Origin: Oribacterium sp. UBA4274
GTDB taxonomy: Bacteria; Bacillota; Clostridia; Lachnospirales; Lachnospiraceae
Length of the DNA stretch: 13,538 nt
Reading direction: 5' to 3'
NCBI GenBank assembly: GCA_002396005.1
Contig: DGVW01000099.1
Coordinates: 14,519 to 28,056 of the forward strand
Shown here: one piece after another, positions 1 to 6,295 of the stretch
Layout: each line of letters opens with the position of its first letter
How positions within the stretch are numbered: position 1 is the stretch's first letter
Made by a program: the position numbers and the translations under genes
Notes under the pieces: generated by a model
What the model was told of the DNA's origin: nothing
What the model saw: only the letters and a program-made list of their open reading frames with translations
The model's database searches: none

Positions 1-62
1 AGTCAGCTTGCAAGACAAGCTGTGGTATTGCAAACCAGCAGTGCGAGAACAAGAACGCTTAA
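1..62 (+). CDS. scfA: SCIFF ranthipeptide precursor, C-terminal end (partial)
   Basis: The window opens inside this gene. Read from base 3, the frame gives SACKTSCGIANQQCENKNA followed by TAA at 60-62. The ACKTSC core and the later Asn-Gln...Cys-Glu-Asn match, from memory, the conserved C-terminus of SCIFF (six cysteines in forty-five residues) peptides, which are usually about 45-50 aa. Three of the expected six cysteines are visible and the rest lie upstream of the window. In characterised family members the adjacent radical-SAM enzyme joins a Cys sulfur to a Thr to form a thioether, and the Thr of the CKTSC segment is in a suitable place here. The identity is strongly supported by the maturase gene starting 225 nt downstream. 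The biological role of SCIFF peptides is not established. Confidence 0.85.
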   Translation, partial: SACKTSCGIANQQCENKNA

Positions 63-76
63 TACGAGGTTTGTTG

Positions 77-110
77 GCCGGGGCGTCGAGCCCCGGCTTT
101 GTTTTGCTTT
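77..110 (+). terminator. Rho-independent terminator after the SCIFF gene
   Basis: A perfect 8-bp GC-rich stem, GCCGGGGC (77-84) paired with GCCCCGGC (90-97) around a five-base loop, is followed by a T-rich run (98-110). It sits 14 nt after the SCIFF stop and before the maturase. It probably makes most transcripts end after the small peptide gene, with only readthrough or a second promoter feeding the maturase. Confidence 0.88.
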
Positions 111-222
111 GATTTTTTAGTCAGGGGTATCATGCTCAATCCGGCATTTAGTTCCGGGTCAGGGCTGAAGGACAATCCTGATTCAGTCAGAACATAGAGT
201 TTTAGTTATAAGAGTGTAGATT

Positions 223-228
223 TATAAT
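223..228 (+). promoter_or_regulatory. Possible -10 element upstream of scfB
   Basis: A perfect TATAAT lies 58 nt before the maturase start, in the gap after the SCIFF terminator. The -35 position holds only a poor match (TTTTAG or TTTAGT around 200-206), so this is a tentative second promoter for the maturase. The rest of the 98-286 gap shows only overlapping short inverted repeats around 160-190 (CTGA/TCAG, AGGA/TCCT) that I could not resolve into one structure. Confidence 0.35.
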
Positions 229-286
229 GTACATATCGTTTCGTCCCTTATGATGTAGGGATTGTTTAGACAGGAGATAGAGATAA

Positions 287-1687
287 ATGATTCATCAGTA
301 TAAATTAAACGGTTACAACATTGTGCTCGATGTATATAGTGCAAGTGTTCATGTTCCGGATGATCTGGCATATGATGCAATAAAGCTTCTTGACGAAGGA
401 AAATCAGAGGAAGATGCACGCAAGATCCTTTCTGAGATGCACAGTGAAGTATCACAGCAGGATATCGATGATACTTTTTCAGATATCCGGGAGTTAAAAG
501 ATCAAGGTAAGCTTTTTACTGAAGATATATATCAAAAGGCTGCCGGTTATTTGAAAAAGCAGACAACGGTTGTAAAGGCACTTTGCCTTCTCGTTGCGCA
601 TACATGTAATCTGAATTGCAGCTATTGCTTTGCATCACAGGGCAAGTTCAAGGGCAGCGAAGGTCTCATGACATTTGAAACAGCCAAGAGGGCCATTGAT
701 TTCCTTGTTGAAAATTCCGGCAACCGTAAGAATCTCGAGGTAGATTTCTTCGGTGGTGAGCCTCTTGTAAATTTTGATGTATGTAAAAAGACAGTAGAGT
801 ATGCAAGATCTATAGAGAAGCAGCACAACAAGAACTTCCGTTTCACACTTACAACGAATGGTGTCAATGTTACCGACGAGGTTATCGAGTGGGCGAACAA
901 GGAGTGCTACAATGTTGTTCTTTCACTTGACGGTCGTAAGGAAGTCAATGACAGATTCCGTGTGAACAAGGCAGGTCAGGGATCATATGACCGCATCGTT
1001 CCTAACTTCCAGAAGTTTGTTAAGGCAAGAGGTGATAAGGCATACTACATGAGAGGAACATTCTCTCACTTCAATACTGACTTCACCAATGATATCTTCC
1101 ATATGGCGGATGATCTCGGATTCACAGAGCTTTCCATGGAGCCTGTTGTCACAGATCCGGAGAGTCCAAGTGCACTTACAGAAGAAGATCTCCCAAAGCT
1201 CTATGAGCAGTATGAGATTCTTGCCAAGGATATGATCCGCCGTGAGAAGGAAGGCAAGCCTATAACCTTCTATCACTACATGATCGACCTTGAGCATGGT
1301 CCATGTGTTTATAAGAGAGTTTCAGGCTGTGGTTCAGGAACAGAGTATATGGCAGTTACTGCCTGGGGAGATTTATATCCTTGCCATCAGTTTGTTAACG
1401 ATCCTGAGTACAGACTTGGTAATGTCTTTGACGGCGTTAATCGTCAGGATCTCGTAAGTGAATTTAAGGAGTGCAATGTATATTCTCGTCCTGAATGTAT
1501 GAAGTGCTGGGCAAGGATGTACTGTGCAGGCGGCTGTTCAGCAAACTCATTACATTCTACAGGCGATATCAAGGGTGTTTATGAGTATGGATGCAAACTG
1601 TTCCGTAAGCGTATGGAATGCGCTATCATGATGAAGGTTGCCGAGGCTGAAATGGCGCAGGAACAGGAAGATGACACAGAAGCATAA
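287..1687 (+). CDS. scfB: SCIFF peptide maturase, radical SAM/SPASM enzyme
   Basis: This 466-aa enzyme is expected to install a thioether crosslink (Cys sulfur to Thr) in the SCIFF peptide encoded just upstream. Residues 1-90 look like a precursor-recognition (RRE-like) region. The radical SAM core carries C107-N-L-N-C111-S-Y-C114, which binds the [4Fe-4S] cluster that cleaves S-adenosylmethionine, and the GGEP motif at 156-159. The C-terminal SPASM/twitch part has many cysteines, including C340, C348, C366, C396, C404, C407, C413, C417 and C436, enough for two auxiliary clusters as described for the family. Its length and its opening MIHQYKLNGYNIVLDV fit SCIFF maturases as I remember them. 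The ATG at 287 follows AGGAGA at 272-277. The end overlaps the next gene by 17 nt. The protein is cytoplasmic. Confidence 0.93.
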   Translation: MIHQYKLNGYNIVLDVYSASVHVPDDLAYDAIKLLDEGKSEEDARKILSEMHSEVSQQDIDDTFSDIRELKDQGKLFTEDIYQKAAGYLKKQTTVVKALCLLVAHTCNLNCSYCFASQGKFKGSEGLMTFETAKRAIDFLVENSGNRKNLEVDFFGGEPLVNFDVCKKTVEYARSIEKQHNKNFRFTLTTNGVNVTDEVIEWANKECYNVVLSLDGRKEVNDRFRVNKAGQGSYDRIVPNFQKFVKARGDKAYYMRGTFSHFNTDFTNDIFHMADDLGFTELSMEPVVTDPESPSALTEEDLPKLYEQYEILAKDMIRREKEGKPITFYHYMIDLEHGPCVYKRVSGCGSGTEYMAVTAWGDLYPCHQFVNDPEYRLGNVFDGVNRQDLVSEFKECNVYSRPECMKCWARMYCAGGCSANSLHSTGDIKGVYEYGCKLFRKRMECAIMMKVAEAEMAQEQEDDTEA

Positions 1688-3362
1688 CTTGTTTGAGACA
1701 TTAAAACTATATAATGAAAAGGGCATATACCCACTGCATATGCCGGGGCACAAGAGGCAAATGTCATTGCCGGGAGTATCTACCGGGTATGATTATACTG
1801 AAGTAGACGGCACAGACGATCTGCACCATCCGGAGGGTATCCTCAGGGATGCCATGGAAAGGGCAGCTCATGTGTTCGGTGCAGACAGAACCTGGTATCT
1901 GGTTAATGGAAGCACCTGCGGAAATCTCGCAGGTGTCAGTGCTATATGCCCTTTGAACGGGGAACTGATCGTGGCAAGAAATTGTCATCGGTCAGTTTTT
2001 CATGCATTAGAACTGAGAAATATCCTGCCCCATTGGGTATATCCTATGTATGATGAGGATTACGGAATACTCGGAAGTGTGGATGCGAGGGATATAGAGA
2101 GGCTTCTCGAAACCTATCCCGGCAGCCGGGGAGTAGTCATTACAAGCCCTACGTATGAAGGCGTTGTATCTGATGTAGCATCCATAGCAGAGGTATGCCA
2201 TAAATATAACGTTCCGCTTTTTGTGGATGAGGCCCATGGTGCTCATTTTGGACTTGTGGAGAGTGCCGGTTTTCCGGACAGTGCCATACATAGAGGTGCG
2301 GATCTTGTGGTTCAGTCAGCACACAAAACACTTGTCGGACTTACCCAAAGTGCATTTCTACATATGAAAAGTGCTTATGTAAAAGAGCAGGATATAAACA
2401 GATTTATAGATATATATGAAACCTCATCTCCTTCCTATCCTCTGATGATGTCACTTGATGCATGTACGGAGCTTGTTCTGAAACACGGTGAAGAGGTATT
2501 CGGACGCTGGTCACAGATGCTTTTCGACTTCGATGAGAGGGTTAAGGAGTTGAAGCATCTAAGAGTTCTAAATCACGGAAAAAGTCAAGCTGCTTTGGGA
2601 AAATATGATTCCGGTTACGATAATATTTTTGATCATGGTCTCAAAGGTACACTCAATAAACAATTTGAGAGTAAAAAAACAAGTCCCTATTATGATTTTG
2701 ATAAGAGCAAGATCCTGATCAATTGCCGCTACACACCATTTACCGGAGAAAGTCTCATGGAACTTCTGAGAAACAGATTCCACTTTGAGACGGAGATGAG
2801 TCTGTCACAAAATGTTCTCGCCATGACAGGACCGGGTGATGATCCGGAACAGATTATAAGGCTCGGAGAGGTACTTCTGGAAATCGACAGAGAGATAGAT
2901 GATAAAACTTATTCCCCGGATGCAGTCGATATTGTTCCGACAATTAAGCATACACCTTCCGATGCAACTGATAAATTGCAACATAGACAGTGTTTAGACA
3001 GCAGGGATGTGTTGTATGGATGTAATGCCGGTGATGATATTGCCAGTCGGGGAAAATCCGGAGTGCCTTATGAAAAGATTTTATCAGATAAAATTATACA
3101 GACAACTACATTGCAGAAGGCTGTAGAAACAGTAGGTTCATGTATAGAACTTGATGCCGTAGCAGGATATATATCAGGAGAATATATATATTGCTATCCG
3201 CCTGGGATTCCGCTTGTTGTTCCGGGTGAAAGATTGGAAAAGAACGTAATTAACAAGATAAAGCAGTTGTTTCATTTTGGTAATAAACTCCATTTTACAA
3301 ATTCAGGTGATAGTACTGAAGATATATATTGCATTACCGGTAGTGGCACAATAGACAAGTAA
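1671..3362 (+). CDS. Orn/Lys/Arg decarboxylase-family PLP enzyme
   Basis: A 563-aa fold-type-I PLP enzyme of the family containing arginine (SpeA-like), lysine and ornithine decarboxylases, which make polyamine precursors or cadaverine. Visible marks are the N-terminal PLHMPGHKR, NGSTCGN, DEAHGAH (186-192, whose Asp should hold the PLP ring nitrogen) and SAHKT with K219 as the Schiff-base lysine. The C-terminal domain ends with YPPGIPLVVPGE, also typical. The substrate cannot be read from sequence. The ATG at 1671 is preferred because its product begins at the conserved LFETLKLY...PLHMPGHKR region and GGAAG-type SD bases lie just upstream. The family's compact form is about 490 aa. Much of the excess lies in an unmatched linker at about residues 425-485, before the YPPG domain. 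The start lies inside the SCIFF maturase gene, which implies translational coupling. Confidence 0.85.
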   Translation: MTQKHNLFETLKLYNEKGIYPLHMPGHKRQMSLPGVSTGYDYTEVDGTDDLHHPEGILRDAMERAAHVFGADRTWYLVNGSTCGNLAGVSAICPLNGELIVARNCHRSVFHALELRNILPHWVYPMYDEDYGILGSVDARDIERLLETYPGSRGVVITSPTYEGVVSDVASIAEVCHKYNVPLFVDEAHGAHFGLVESAGFPDSAIHRGADLVVQSAHKTLVGLTQSAFLHMKSAYVKEQDINRFIDIYETSSPSYPLMMSLDACTELVLKHGEEVFGRWSQMLFDFDERVKELKHLRVLNHGKSQAALGKYDSGYDNIFDHGLKGTLNKQFESKKTSPYYDFDKSKILINCRYTPFTGESLMELLRNRFHFETEMSLSQNVLAMTGPGDDPEQIIRLGEVLLEIDREIDDKTYSPDAVDIVPTIKHTPSDATDKLQHRQCLDSRDVLYGCNAGDDIASRGKSGVPYEKILSDKIIQTTTLQKAVETVGSCIELDAVAGYISGEYIYCYPPGIPLVVPGERLEKNVINKIKQLFHFGNKLHFTNSGDSTEDIYCITGSGTIDK

Positions 3363-3380
3363 ATATAGCCAAATTTAGAT

Positions 3381-3450
3381 AATGAGAAGGATGGCCGCGC
3401 ATATGTTCTTTCGATAGAATGATTAAGTGACTATTCTTCTCATTTTGTAT
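3381..3450 (+). terminator. Weak hairpin, possible terminator after the decarboxylase
   Basis: AATGAGAAG (3381-3389) pairs perfectly with CTTCTCATT (3436-3444), enclosing a 46-nt loop that contains a short inner TTCT/AGAA stem. The sequence then reads TTTTGTATGTATCC, a poor T tract. The position suits the end of the scfB-decarboxylase operon, but the long loop and weak U-run make this uncertain. Confidence 0.35.
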
Positions 3451-3463
3451 GTATCCTTGTATT

Positions 3464-3492
3464 AAAGGAGGAAAAATATGTCAATAAATTAA
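3464..3492 (+). other. Consensus SD with a four-codon mini-ORF (MSIN)
   Basis: AAAGGAGG (3464-3471), a near-perfect Shine-Dalgarno sequence, is followed at ideal spacing by ATG TCA ATA AAT TAA (3478-3492). The SD is as good as that of any real gene in the window, yet the frame closes after four codons. It could be a leader mini-ORF, a remnant of a deleted gene, or chance. The proposed promoter of the next gene lies downstream, so this element would be on the upstream operon's transcript. Confidence 0.3.
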
Positions 3493-3498
3493 CTTTCA

Positions 3499-3527
3499 TT
3501 GACTATGTGAATGTAAGAGATTACAGT
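3499..3527 (+). promoter_or_regulatory. Promoter of the GltD-like oxidoreductase
   Basis: TTGACT (3499-3504) and TACAGT (3522-3527) are separated by 17 nt, matching the sigma-A consensus at 5/6 and 4/6 positions. Transcription would begin near 3534, leaving a leader of about 44 nt that contains the gene's AGGGGAGG ribosome binding site. Confidence 0.5.
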
Positions 3528-3577
3528 ATTTAAAGAATAAAAAAATGTCTAACATAAGAGTTAGGGGAGGATTTTTT

Positions 3578-4801
3578 ATGGCAGTACATGTTTTGGATGA
3601 GGCTAATCGTTGTCTTCAGTGTAAGAACCCACGTTGTCGTACAGGTTGTCCTATTAACACTAACATTCCGGAGATGATCAGGTTACTTAAGGAAGAGCAG
3701 ATGATGGAGGCAGCAGTTATGCTGTTCAACAACAATCCGCTTTCTATTGTTTGTTCGTTGGTATGTGATCACGAGAAACAGTGTGAGGGACATTGTGTAC
3801 GTGGTATCAAAGGTGCTCCTGTACATATTTCGGCCATTGAAAATTACATCTCTGATTCCTGTTTTGAGCGTATCAAGCTTACTAAAAAGCCATATAATGG
3901 CAAGAAGGTAGCAGTTATTGGTGGTGGTCCTGCAGGTATCACTATTGCAGTTCTTCTCGCACAGCGTGGATATAAGATCACTATCTTTGAGGGCAGAGAG
4001 AAGCTCGGAGGTATCATGCGTTATGGTATCCCTGCCTTCCGTCTTCCTAGAACAGTTCTTGATCGATACGCAGAGAAGCTCAAGGACCTTGGAATTCTGT
4101 TCCGCCCTAACTTCAGCATCGGTGGATCTACAAGCATAAAGGATCTTTTCGATGATGGATATAAGTCTGTATTCATCGGAACAGGTGCATGGCGTCCGAG
4201 AAGACTTCATATTCCTGGTGAGACATTTGGTAATGTTGCATACGCTATCAACTATCTCAGAAACCCTGATGTTTACGATATAGGAGATAAGGTTTGTGTA
4301 ATCGGTGCCGGTAATGCCGCTATGGATGTTGCCAGAACTGCCATCCGTATGGGAGCCAAGGAAGTCACAGTATATTGTAAGGGTGACGTGCCTGCAGCTT
4401 CTGTCAAGGAAGTTGAGTACGCAAAGCTTGAAGGCGTTCATTTCGAGTATTGCAAGACCGCGGTTGAGATCAAGGATGAGTCCATCATGATCGCACCTGT
4501 AACTATAGAAGAGGATGGCAGCAATACTGTTCACAGCGAGCAGGCTGAAGAAGTTCCATGCGATTTTGTGATTATCTCCATTTCACAGGTTCCTAAGGAT
4601 CGTCTTGTTTCAAGAGATACAGAGTTGAAGCTTAATGATAAAGGAACACTTCAGACAGACGAAAACGGTGAGACAACCATGCCGGGTGTTTTTGCATCAG
4701 GAGATGTTGTTACCGGTGCCAAGACAGTAGTTGCTGCTGTTAATGTATCAAAGCAGATTGCTGATGATATGGATAAGTATATGCAGGGACTACTTGATTG
4801 A
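3578..4801 (+). CDS. GltD-like NAD(P)-dependent iron-sulfur flavoprotein
   Basis: A 407-aa cytoplasmic oxidoreductase related to the small subunit of glutamate synthase (GltD) and to NfnB/SudA-type electron-transfer flavoproteins. The N-terminal domain has C12, C15, C20 and C24, then C59, C63, C69 and C73, the cysteine pattern that holds two [4Fe-4S] clusters. An FAD-binding Rossmann motif (VIGGGPAG, 113-120) and an NAD(P)-binding motif (VIGAGNAA, 241-248) follow, and the GVFASGD segment near the C-terminus is the second FAD contact typical of the family. At 407 aa it is shorter than usual GltD proteins (about 450-490), lacking roughly 30 N-terminal residues before the first cysteines. The ATG at 3578 has AGGGGAGG seven bases upstream. 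An in-frame ATG at 3545 lacks an SD. No large subunit (GltB) or NfnA partner is adjacent, so the electron acceptor is unknown. Confidence 0.85.
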   Translation: MAVHVLDEANRCLQCKNPRCRTGCPINTNIPEMIRLLKEEQMMEAAVMLFNNNPLSIVCSLVCDHEKQCEGHCVRGIKGAPVHISAIENYISDSCFERIKLTKKPYNGKKVAVIGGGPAGITIAVLLAQRGYKITIFEGREKLGGIMRYGIPAFRLPRTVLDRYAEKLKDLGILFRPNFSIGGSTSIKDLFDDGYKSVFIGTGAWRPRRLHIPGETFGNVAYAINYLRNPDVYDIGDKVCVIGAGNAAMDVARTAIRMGAKEVTVYCKGDVPAASVKEVEYAKLEGVHFEYCKTAVEIKDESIMIAPVTIEEDGSNTVHSEQAEEVPCDFVIISISQVPKDRLVSRDTELKLNDKGTLQTDENGETTMPGVFASGDVVTGAKTVVAAVNVSKQIADDMDKYMQGLLD

Positions 4802-4845
4802 TTTATAAGTTAGCAGATTAGATAATTTACCTTTTTACTCTATTT

Positions 4846-4885
4846 CCCCGGGAAGTGCTTGTACTCACTTTCCGGGGATTTCTCT
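4846..4885 (+). terminator. Terminator after the GltD-like gene, between convergent genes
   Basis: A 12-bp stem with one G-T pair (4846-4857 with 4866-4877, core CCCCGG/CCGGGG) and an eight-base loop is followed by ATTTCTCTATATA. It lies in the 90-nt gap between the convergent stops. The U-rich side favours the + strand. It begins 14 nt past the AraC-type gene's stop and could also limit transcription from that side, but that strand lacks a T run. Confidence 0.75.
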
Positions 4886-4891
4886 ATATAA

Positions 4892-6076
4892 TCACAGGAA
4901 TCTTTTTCGGAATTCGGTCGGTGTTATGGAATACTGCCTTTTGAAACATTTGACAAAATAGTTTGGGTCGAGAATGCCTACAGATGCCGCGATATCCGCT
5001 ACGGAATCGTGCGTTTCAGAAAGAGCCTTGGCCGCGATTTTCATACGTACCTGGTTTAAGTATGTCATAGGTGTAGTTCCGGTTTCTTTTTTGAAAAGGT
5101 GCGCAAGGTGACTGCTGCTGCAGGATAGTTCGTAAGCTATGTCATTAAGTGTTATGGGCTTGTCGTATTCTTTCTCAATGAAATATTTTGTACTCATGAC
5201 CATACTGCTGTATTTTCTCGACTTATAATCTGAAATTACATCACAGTACTCCTTTATGAGACGTTCATGCTCCAGATTGATGGCATCGATGGTTCTTGAC
5301 TTATGGATGATCTGAGTGCTTTTTCCGGAGATGTAATCATTGATCTCGGGCGGAAGTCCTGCCTCCATTGCCCCAATACGAAGTAAAGTTCTGGTTATAC
5401 CGGCTGAAATCCTTGATACATCCATAGTGTGACCGATATTATTGTAGGAAACGGCGCCATGAAGGAAGTGCCATGCATCTAGAGCCTCTGTAAAGTCAGC
5501 ATTTGCAATACTTTCCATAAGTCGTTTTTCCTGAGCATAGTGGTCACGTACAAGCTTTATGTGTATATCCTTAGTGATGATATCTTCCTTTGTTTCCTTG
5601 TCAGAGTTTATCAGTGACACCTTTTTTACAGTATGTATATCAGGTTTTCCTGTAATGTTTGAGATGAGAATATTCAGATAATACTGTACATTTTGCTGTG
5701 GCTTTACGGTGTAGCGGCTGCGTTGTCTTGCCAGAGATTCAGCAGATATATCATGTAATTCCAGATGAGATAGCAGGATTTTGATTTCATCCGTTGAAAG
5801 AAGCTCTGTACAGTAGGGACCATAGGCAATGGGAGTGCCGTCACAGGAGGCAAATATAAATTTTATTTTGAATACATCGTCCGTAAGTATGAATTCACCG
5901 GAGTCGTTATTTAGCATGGATAAGATTTCTGAAATCTTGCTATTGGTAAAAAGAATCTGAGATTTGTGTACGACATATTTTTGGCAAAAATTGTTTATAG
6001 CCTGTTCAGAATCCAGGATGTTGACAGGAATCAGTTCCAGATTTTCGAGCAGACTGCAGCCTTCAGTTAGAATCAT
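4892..6076 (-). CDS. AraC-family transcriptional regulator
   Basis: A 394-aa regulator. The last ~100 residues form the paired helix-turn-helix domain of the AraC/XylS family: the first HTH contains ITLNDIAYELSCSSSHLAHLF, with the final F outside the helix, and the second is around DSVADIAASVGILDPNYFVK, ending in the conserved TPTEFRK. The ~290-residue N-terminal part has no cupin motif I recognise. Its middle (around LMESIANADFTEALDAW) resembles the helical region common in Firmicutes AraC proteins. The divergent orientation from the PTS/beta-glucuronidase genes and shared half-sites in the intergenic region make it the likely activator of that operon. The ATG at 6076 has AAAGGA just upstream. 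The in-frame TTG at 6106 lies over that SD and is not needed. The effector is unknown. Confidence 0.88.
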   Translation of the reverse strand: MILTEGCSLLENLELIPVNILDSEQAINNFCQKYVVHKSQILFTNSKISEILSMLNNDSGEFILTDDVFKIKFIFASCDGTPIAYGPYCTELLSTDEIKILLSHLELHDISAESLARQRSRYTVKPQQNVQYYLNILISNITGKPDIHTVKKVSLINSDKETKEDIITKDIHIKLVRDHYAQEKRLMESIANADFTEALDAWHFLHGAVSYNNIGHTMDVSRISAGITRTLLRIGAMEAGLPPEINDYISGKSTQIIHKSRTIDAINLEHERLIKEYCDVISDYKSRKYSSMVMSTKYFIEKEYDKPITLNDIAYELSCSSSHLAHLFKKETGTTPMTYLNQVRMKIAAKALSETHDSVADIAASVGILDPNYFVKCFKRQYSITPTEFRKRFL

Positions 6077-6162
6077 ATATAGTCCTTTCCGGGAAATATA
6101 CCTCAAACTATTTTTTAAACATTATTATCCAAGGATGTAATGATGAATATAAATTTTTTATC

Positions 6163-6191
6163 ATAATAGCAATATATTGCTGATCGGTCAA
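6163..6191 (-). promoter_or_regulatory. Promoter of the AraC-family regulator gene
   Basis: On the minus strand TTGACC (6191-6186) and TATTAT (6168-6163) are separated by exactly 17 nt, each matching 5/6 of the sigma-A consensus. Transcription would start near 6156, giving a leader of about 80 nt. A perfect 14-bp palindrome (6168-6181) lies almost wholly in the spacer, which would allow autoregulation by promoter occlusion. Confidence 0.62.
6168..6181. promoter_or_regulatory. Candidate operator palindrome AGCAATATATTGCT
   Basis: A perfect 14-bp palindrome sits between the -35 and -10 of the regulator promoter and about 54-67 bp upstream of the likely PTS start site. A protein bound here could repress the regulator gene and activate the PTS operon. 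ATTGC half-sites recur at 6218-6222 and 6270-6274. Assigning it to the AraC-type protein is inference, since many AraC proteins prefer direct repeats. Confidence 0.42.
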
Positions 6192-6212
6192 ACCTGTTCT
6201 ATCTGTTGGGGC

Positions 6213-6241
6213 TTGACATTGCTATAATACCAACATCAAAT
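6213..6241 (+). promoter_or_regulatory. Promoter of the PTS/beta-glucuronidase operon
   Basis: TGCTATAAT at 6220-6228 is an extended -10 element with a perfect TATAAT, but nothing at the expected -35 position (about 6200-6205) resembles TTGACA. This is common for activator-dependent promoters. A perfect TTGACA at 6213-6218 is only 4 nt from that TATAAT. It could instead pair with TCAAAT at 6236-6241 (17-nt spacer, 4/6 match). I favour the extended -10, with a start near 6235 and a leader of about 60 nt. Confidence 0.55.
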
Positions 6242-6295
6242 AAAGATTCTTTATGAAAAACATCATCATATTGCAATGTAATAAGGAGAAGGACA

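Noticed and set aside
1638..1670. Earlier TTG start for the decarboxylase
   Set aside because: No SD lies at a suitable distance, the extra residues are not family-like, and the ATG at 1671 gives the expected N-terminus.
3683..4534. A 283-codon open frame on the minus strand
   Set aside because: It lies wholly within the GltD-like gene on the opposite strand, has a Ser/Cys/Thr-rich composition with no recognisable domain, and lacks a convincing SD.
6077..6106. Earlier TTG start for the AraC-type regulator
   Set aside because: The added ten codons cover the SD (AAAGGA) of the ATG at 6076, and no SD precedes the TTG.
6213..6228. TTGACA followed by TATAAT as a classic -35/-10 pair
   Set aside because: The two hexamers are only 4 nt apart, far from the required ~17, so they cannot form one promoter together.
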